Below are positions 63,709 through 64,000 of a stretch of 64,000 nucleotides of DNA, in pieces. Source of the stretch: Viola odorata (taxonomy: Eukaryota > Streptophyta > Magnoliopsida > Malpighiales > Violaceae). Made by a program: the position numbers and the translations under genes. How positions within the stretch are numbered: the first letter of the stretch is position 1; each line of letters starts with the position of its first letter. The notes beneath the pieces were generated by a model. It saw only the letters and a program-made list of their open reading frames with translations, had not been told where the DNA came from and searched no databases. The stretch spans positions 19,034,078-19,098,077 of the forward strand of contig OY829537.1 of NCBI GenBank assembly GCA_963691705.1. Reading direction: 5' to 3'.

Positions 63709-64000
63709 ACATCCAAATACCAAAGTCAGCCATAGTTCTCACCCGAACCGGAGCCAGCACCGGCTCTAAACCAAAACCCAACCGCCCGAAACAGCCACCC
63801 TCCCGACCGAAGCTGCGGCCAAAGCAAAAGCAAGCTGCACCGTCGTCTCCTTCATCACTGATTCCTGTGGACGACGACAAGGAAGAGGAGTTTTACCTCG
63901 ACATCTACGGTCGCAACACCCGTGAGCGGCCCACTCACCCCACTCCGTCGTCCCTACCGCCGCGGATCCTGCGGGTTCCAGCCATTCCAGCCCCTCCAGC
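63709..64000 (+). other. Open GC-rich reading segment running off the window
   Basis: A frame without ATG is open from just after a TAG at ~63706 to the window end. It encodes a Pro/Lys/Arg-rich segment (GSKPKPNRPKQPPSRPKLRP) and then VDDDKEEEFYLDIYGRNTRE. Its position after pol matches the additional (env-position) ORF of Athila elements, but the start and rest are outside the window. Confidence 0.4.

Larger units (their letters stand above)
59231..64000 (+). mobile_element. Athila-like Ty3/Gypsy element lacking RT and integrase, partial
   Basis: An LTR/leader (to 60479), an Athila-type primer-binding site (60485), gag and protease (60536-62704), then a jump to the Athila-style 3' region (63040 onward). 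The element is on the + strand and continues beyond the window. The left LTR edge near 59.23 kb is uncertain. It is not functional: gag has three in-frame stops and the polymerase region is missing. Confidence 0.8.

Overview
This window is plant nuclear DNA, most likely from a eudicot. It is AT-rich, holds long transposon-dense stretches, and carries two very similar leucine-rich-repeat receptor-like protein (RLP) genes of the Cf/Ve/EIX type. I cannot fix the species; the RLP style would fit an asterid, but that is a guess. There is no prokaryotic signal.

Layout. 1-3.3 kb: AT-rich intergenic DNA with a Stowaway MITE and a possible 5' leader of a leftward gene. 3.34-7.22 kb: first RLP unit. 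7.2-13.5 kb: intergenic DNA with a Mutator-type foldback MITE (10-bp target duplication), a LINE RNase H remnant, a perfect 17-bp hairpin and a second Stowaway MITE. 13.53-26.16 kb: a nested transposon stack. An outer non-coding LTR element on the + strand is split by a decayed chromovirus-like Ty3/Gypsy element on the - strand, whose integrase is in turn split by a 1.6-kb Mutator-type element with ~280-bp inverted ends and a perfect 9-bp target duplication. 26.2-30.6 kb: hAT-type elements and three tRNA-like (Pol III box) sequences. 30.89-35.25 kb: a young Copia element with identical 130-bp LTRs and a perfect 5-bp target duplication; its pol is open but most of gag is missing. 35.63-39.54 kb: second RLP unit, ending exactly at the LTR of a decayed Gypsy element (39.54-43.36 kb, - strand). 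43.36-~59.2 kb: a very large Tat/Ogre-lineage Gypsy element (- strand) with three tandem-repeat arrays in its LTR/3' region, two RNase H domains and a duplicated Cys/His module. ~59.2-64 kb: an Athila-like element (+ strand) that keeps gag and protease but has lost reverse transcriptase and integrase.

Host biology. The only clear host genes are the two RLPs, ~99% alike by eye. Both are interrupted just before the membrane anchor, by different lesions: a 1-bp deletion in copy 1 and a CAG-to-TAG nonsense change in copy 2. Both also share a TAA immediately after the membrane segment, beyond which a conserved acidic/Cys-rich tail still reads in frame. As they stand, both would encode secreted ectodomains rather than membrane receptors, or are pseudogenes under relaxed constraint. 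I saw no clearly new biological system; the paired receptor truncation, the gag-less young Copia element and the Tat element's arrays and duplicated module are the most notable items.
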